A stretch of 64,000 nucleotides of DNA from Diphasiastrum complanatum (lineage: Eukaryota > Streptophyta > Lycopodiopsida > Lycopodiales > Lycopodiaceae): NCBI GenBank assembly GCA_029204225.1, contig MU831549.1, positions 124,001 through 188,000 on the forward strand, given 5' to 3'. The notes under the pieces are model-generated. The model made no database searches, had not been told where the DNA came from, and saw only the letters and a list, made by a program, of their open reading frames with translations. Positions 59,939 to 64,000 of the stretch are shown here, piece by piece. Position 1 is the first letter of the stretch. Every line of letters begins with the position of its first letter. The position numbers were made by a program, and so were the translations under genes.

Positions 59939-61879
59939 CTAGTCTGTCACTGTTGGTTGTCCTTCGTTAAATAGGTGAATGAGATTGGGAGGAATGGTTG
60001 GCTCAGGTTCATTTGTGTCGTTCTTTTCAGTTTGGTCCCCTGGCACAGCTCTGACGACACAAGGTCTCCTGCCATTATATAATAACACAAGGTTAACCCC
60101 TTTTGCCAAGAAGGCCACCACATGTTCGTTAAACCAACTTAATCCCAAAATAGCGTCGAAGGCATCCATCTTCAAGATTGTGAACGTTAGTCGATTCTTC
60201 CAGGCTCCCAGAGAGATTGGTAAGTTGGTTGCCAATCTACAAGTGGTCATTGTACCTTTCGCGGTCTCCACACAAATAGGAGTCACATTTTCTTCACATT
60301 GGATGTCCAATTCTCCTGTCAGTTTTTCTGACAAGTAGTTATGTGACGCCCCAAGGTCTACCATAAAGTAAATGATCCTGCCTTGAATACAGCCTTTCAG
60401 GTACAATAAATTGGATCCCCTCGCAGGAGTCGCCATAAGATGTTCACGATAAGCCGCAAGTGCCCCTATCTGTTGCAAGGCATTCAGATCAGACTCCGTC
60501 AAATCCGTTTCTGGGTCCTCTTCATCATCTTGTTCACCATCTTCTTGATCAAATGCCTCTCTCTCCATCCTATCAAATCCTTCAATGGCAGCCATGATTT
60601 GCTTATTCAATGGTTTGGGGCATGATCTCCAAGAGTGACCTTGCTGATGACAGTTGAAGCAACGCATGGAACTGCCCACCGTTGGTGAGCTGTTGCTGTG
60701 ACTAGTCGAAGGTCCAACATTGTTTCTTCTCTGGAACATGTTCCCTCCATTGTTGCCTTGGTTGCCAAACCCTGTTTTTGTTGGGAATTTATTCACGCTA
60801 CTCGAGGCTTGGTTGCCATTTGGAGCTGAGTCCCCCCTTGAAAAGAAGCTCGGACTCGGTCTGGATCCACTAAATACTCTTGTTGAGGTTGCGGGAGCAG
60901 CTGGTGCCAATGTGCTCTCATAATCACAAACCATTTCAGCCGCTCGAATAGTTGAATTGAAATCATGGGGCATGTAGCTGTCTATCGCACGTCGGGTCCA
61001 GGATTGCATTCCAGACAATAGGTAATGAGTTTTGTCCGCCTCGGACATATCTTCAATAACCCATACACTCTGTCTGAATCTATTGAGGTACTCTCGCAAT
61101 GACCCTTTCTGTTTGAGCCCCGATAATTCTGTCCTCAATCTCATGTGTGAATCCTTCGGTATGAACTCCTCTCGTAACGCGGCTTTGAATGCGTCCCATG
61201 TTTGAAAATGCATTCCTGCCATCCGGTACCAATTTGTAGTGTAGCCCTCAAAATATGCTAATGCCAAGTCAGTTCTTTCTTCCTCAGGAGTGTTCATTAG
61301 ACGGAAGTAATGGTCCATGTGAAACAACCAATCCTCCACAACTCGAATGTCACGCTCTCCTTTGAAAGTAGGTGGTGCTTTCACTTTGGCAGTCTTTCTT
61401 GGGCCCTCCGTGGTTCGCGCTCGTGGTTCTCTTGGTATCTGTGGAGGAGGCACCACTGCATTCTCCCTAGTTGCTTCCAACTCTTCAAACCTGGCTTCGA
61501 GCTGTGTTAGCCCGTCTCTCATTTCTCTAGCAAGGTTAATTTGGGTAAGATTCATGGCTCGCAAGGATGTTTGCCATTCTTTCCTTTCGGTTTCTCTATC
61601 CTTCTTCACCTCCCTAAGAATAGCCGTCATTGCGCTTGATAAGTATTGCCGCATCTTCACTTCAAAGAGGTCCTGTTGTGCCTCTGGCAAGGGTTCATCT
61701 CTTGGTGTAGGTTCAGAAGGGCCACCCATCTCTTCATGGAGGGGCGCCACTGTGGAGTGCATACGCTCTTTCTTTCTCGACTTGCACCTGGTGCCATCTC
61801 GATGCATGCGAGAGCTGTATTCTCGAGTCAGCTCTTCTCCGTCCGTCAGTGCTCGTAACTCTTCAAGATGGTCCTCCAT
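59939..61879 (-). CDS. Gag-protease polyprotein of element A (646 codons)
   Basis: Starts at ATG 61879 (MEDHLEELRALTDGEE). A basic segment at about residues 25-40 is followed by a likely coiled coil (about 70-140). The Ty3-type capsid runs from about 165 (VKAPPTFKGERDIRVVEDW) to 330, then a Ser/Asn/Gly-rich stretch, a zinc knuckle CFNCHQQGHSWRSC (CX2CX4HX4C) near residue 405, an acidic stretch and a protease region from about 500. The protease active site reads MVDLGASHNYLS; Ser of the usual D-S/T-G is Leu, which probably kills the enzyme. MDAFDAILGLSWFNEH matches the protease of element B. Long open frame, so gag may still be made; particle formation is an inference. Confidence 0.88.
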   Translation of the reverse strand: MEDHLEELRALTDGEELTREYSSRMHRDGTRCKSRKKERMHSTVAPLHEEMGGPSEPTPRDEPLPEAQQDLFEVKMRQYLSSAMTAILREVKKDRETERKEWQTSLRAMNLTQINLAREMRDGLTQLEARFEELEATRENAVVPPPQIPREPRARTTEGPRKTAKVKAPPTFKGERDIRVVEDWLFHMDHYFRLMNTPEEERTDLALAYFEGYTTNWYRMAGMHFQTWDAFKAALREEFIPKDSHMRLRTELSGLKQKGSLREYLNRFRQSVWVIEDMSEADKTHYLLSGMQSWTRRAIDSYMPHDFNSTIRAAEMVCDYESTLAPAAPATSTRVFSGSRPSPSFFSRGDSAPNGNQASSSVNKFPTKTGFGNQGNNGGNMFQRRNNVGPSTSHSNSSPTVGSSMRCFNCHQQGHSWRSCPKPLNKQIMAAIEGFDRMEREAFDQEDGEQDDEEDPETDLTESDLNALQQIGALAAYREHLMATPARGSNLLYLKGCIQGRIIYFMVDLGASHNYLSEKLTGELDIQCEENVTPICVETAKGTMTTCRLATNLPISLGAWKNRLTFTILKMDAFDAILGLSWFNEHVVAFLAKGVNLVLLYNGRRPCVVRAVPGDQTEKNDTNEPEPTIPPNLIHLFNEGQPTVTD

Positions 61880-62710
61880 TATAGTCAGAGGTGTACTTCC
61901 AACAGATTATCGCCTCAATCCTTTTTATATTTGAAGCTCTCCCTTCTGTCAGCCGGGCCCCACAGCTCTCTTTTCTTCTTTATTAAATCAGCTTCAATGA
62001 AAATATCCCTTCCTCAAACTTAGCACGCCCACATCACCTGAGAGCCAAGTAGGAACCAGGTCATTTGTGTCCAAGCAAGCACACGACAAACGGAACATAC
62101 CAACCAAAGCAAACACAGAGGATCCTTCTCAAGCCACAAACCCCCTTGAGACCGGACGTAGGACCTTTGCCTAGCCGCGCCCACACAAATCTATCACAGA
62201 ATTAGCCCACGGGGAAACATCCATCCAACTATCCGTGCTTTCACCATTAAGCAGCACATTGCCTCAGTCACGCCCCACCACTTTTGGTCGATAGCCCTTA
62301 TAGCTAAACGATCGGCAGCTATCCCGCACCGGCAGCTAACCACCCGTGCTTTACACCCGAATTCGAGCAGCATCTCTGTATCAATGGTTAACCCGTACAG
62401 TTCGAATATGTCGCCCCGCACCCCACAAGGTACAGACCGTGCTTTCACCTACCTAGGCAGCACTTTGCCTCATCCGTCCTACGTGCAGACAGCGCCAGGC
62501 CCGAACCGCGAGAACTGACCGTGCTTACACCTCGAGGGCAGCACTTTGACTCATCAAGTCCCCCATTCTGCCGACCACCCCGACCGTGGACGCACCCGTG
62601 CTTACACTGTGGGCAGCACCTTGCGCAACGGTTGTCCTGACAAATCCCAAAAACGTGGCCATCCCTGTGAGACTTGCGTAGCTGACCGGCTAGTCGGCTC
62701 TGATACCACA
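61880..62710 (-). promoter_or_regulatory. Element A leader with primer site and repeated hairpin motif
   Basis: Primer site TGGTATCAGAGC (minus strand) at 62697-62708, two bases from the LTR. From about 62220 to 62660 it carries the same GTGCT...AGCAC motif series as element F and element B. This leader is shared by family 1 and family 2, although much of their LTRs and internal regions differ. Confidence 0.82.
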
Positions 62711-63630
62711 TGTTGCGCCGGCGCCTCAAAGGGCGCTGGGACTTGAGCGGTTTTCCCAACACGCGCTTAAGTCTAACATTCATCCATCATGCACTTACGT
62801 AAAAGCCAACTCAGAATCGTAACAAGCTTAACCATTCAGACTTAAGAAAACTGGAATCCCAACCAACCCGAAAGCCAACTCAGAATCCGTCCCCAAAAGG
62901 TAACCAAAGGCAAAGACAAGCCACACATGAAACCCAAGGCATAGTGGTCGCCAAACTGACCAATTGGCATAGCGGCAAGCCCCATGTCGATGACAGGGAC
63001 CCTTAGGCGCCAGCGACGCAAAAAGGTTGTAGTAAGGGTCCTTCCACTTGGACCAGTCCCGGAGGCGAAACCGAAATGGTAATCATCCCCAAGGATCAAC
63101 TTTATTAGATTTGGAAGAGGGTACATTCATACATAGACTGACCGGTCTCGGGGCCACCAACACGTGCTGGGCATTGTGCCTGGCTCGTGCTGGTAGAGGG
63201 AGCTGAGACCTGGCGACTGGATTCCTGGCGCTGATTGAGCTGCCCAAGTTTTTGTCTGCCGGACTCCCCCTATAGTTCTGCTGTGATTCGGCGCACCCCC
63301 TCTGGTTTGAAACATAGTGCTTTCTGGTAAAGCACGCTTTTTAGGACTTAGTTTTTATTTTGCTGATTAAGCCTGGCAAGCCTGGCAGAATCAGTCTGGC
63401 TCCCAGACATGGGTCCCGGGAGCCGTCCCGGCGGCCGAATCAACCTGCTTTTCTGACTAGGCCATGACTCGAGCTCCAGAGCTAGCTCATGACTTTGTGA
63501 CTACTTGACTGGCTCACTACAGGTCGGAGGCTCAGTCCTTGACATTCTAACTTGCTCTGGGACCTTAGGGAGTGTCACCCCTTTGAGTCTTACAGGGCAC
63601 GCTGGGTGCACCCAAGTCAGCTTTACAACA
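62711..63630 (-). repeat. Element A 5' LTR
   Basis: 920 bp. AATAAA-type signal in reverse complement at 63101-63106. Nearly identical to the 3' LTR. Confidence 0.95.
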
Positions 63631-63852
63631 GTCGGGCGGCTTGCTTGGAGGGAAGTCACTCACGTCGGGACCCCCGATCTGGCATGGCGCCCGGTTGGAT
63701 CTCAATGTTGGTTTTCGGAACTTCAAGTTGGTTAAGTCTGATCGTTGTTGGCGAGTTGGCTGCTTGTATGTCAAGTGGGTTTGGATGGCAAGAGTTGAAG
63801 GCTGGGAAGCTAAGTCGTGGTTCCCGGCTCCCTTTGGGATGCCTGCGCTACA
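63631..63852 (+). repeat. Family-2 LTR fragment, right part after element A
   Basis: Begins with the GTCGG duplicate and runs to the LTR end TGCGCTACA at 63852. No primer site follows; the next base starts inverted family-2 LTR sequence. Confidence 0.85.
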
Positions 63853-64000
63853 GCTGGCATTCTGGGATACGACCTCAGCCATGTGCCAAATCAAACAGTT
63901 TGAAGCGGCCTTAGAACTGGCGCTTTTACTGAACACTGAAATCCAGAAGGTAATCAGAGTCAGTTTGAGAAAATCCCACTTTATTAATAAATCTGAGAAA
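63853..64000 (-). repeat. Family-2 LTR fragment, runs off the window
   Basis: Reverse complement of the LTR middle (GCTGGCATTCTGGGATACG onward), including the AATAAA-type region near 63981. Continues past the end of the window. Confidence 0.8.

Larger units (their letters stand above)
58379..63630 (-). mobile_element. Element A: young gag-only family-1 LTR retrotransposon
   Basis: 5,252 bp, two 920-bp LTRs and a perfect target duplication GTCGG (58374-58378 and 63631-63635) splitting a family-2 LTR. On the minus strand: primer site, leader with motif array, gag-protease frame, C-terminal repeat tail, 3' region shared with element B, polypurine tract. RT, RNase H and integrase are absent. The LTRs differ at about 11 sites by eye, nearly all transitions, so the insertion is recent by comparison with element B. 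It would need polymerase and integrase from another element. Confidence 0.95.

Noticed and set aside
62697-62708. tRNA gene near the primer site motifs
   Set aside because: Only the 12-base match to a tRNA 3' end is present, as expected for a primer binding site; no cloverleaf is seen.

Overview
The window is repeat-dominated nuclear DNA of a land plant. The evidence is Ty1/copia and Ty3/gypsy (chromovirus-type) LTR retrotransposons with plant-type primer binding sites, nested insertions with 5-bp target duplications, TATA-type promoters and very low gene density. Lineage cannot be fixed from the sequence; a large-genome plant (fern, gymnosperm, lycophyte or similar) would fit. No rRNA, tRNA, CRISPR or bacterial-type genes are seen.

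Layout. 1-6283: a decayed copy of a small gene, an AT-rich block, unrecognised decayed coding, a copia RNase H scrap and a foldback element. 6284-10760: a nearly full-length but broken copia element. 10870-13562: an older minus-strand copia remnant and a second foldback copy. 13563-25053: a nest of two related LTR families, called here family 1 (about 920-bp LTR, TGTTGTAAAGCTG...GGCGCAACA) and family 2 (about 1,220-1,245-bp LTR, TGTTGTAAAGCTACC...TGCGCTACA). It includes gag-less family-1 element B (18576-24851). 25054-32286: a microsatellite, an intact small gene (copy 2), a gypsy scrap and a tandem repeat. 32287-42175: family-2 elements D, E and F nested in a family-1 LTR and then partly inverted. 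42176-47935: unique DNA with the third copy of the small gene and two unrecognised ORFs. 47940-56425: a second copia element split by gag-only LTR element H (48451-54727). 56426-64000: family-2 pieces split by young gag-only family-1 element A (58379-63630).

How the parts work together. Element B keeps protease, reverse transcriptase, RNase H, integrase and a chromodomain but has no gag. Element A keeps gag and protease but has no polymerase. Family 2 keeps LTRs, primer site, leader and polypurine tract but no protein. All three share the primer site (TGGTATCAGAGC) and a leader of about 0.4-0.5 kb, so the window looks like a set of interdependent defective retroelements. The shared leader carries five spaced copies of a GTGCT...AGCAC motif, a candidate packaging or dimerisation signal.

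The only host-gene candidates with good support are three paralogous copies (one dead) of a small single-pass membrane protein with a conserved TATA promoter. I do not recognise the family.
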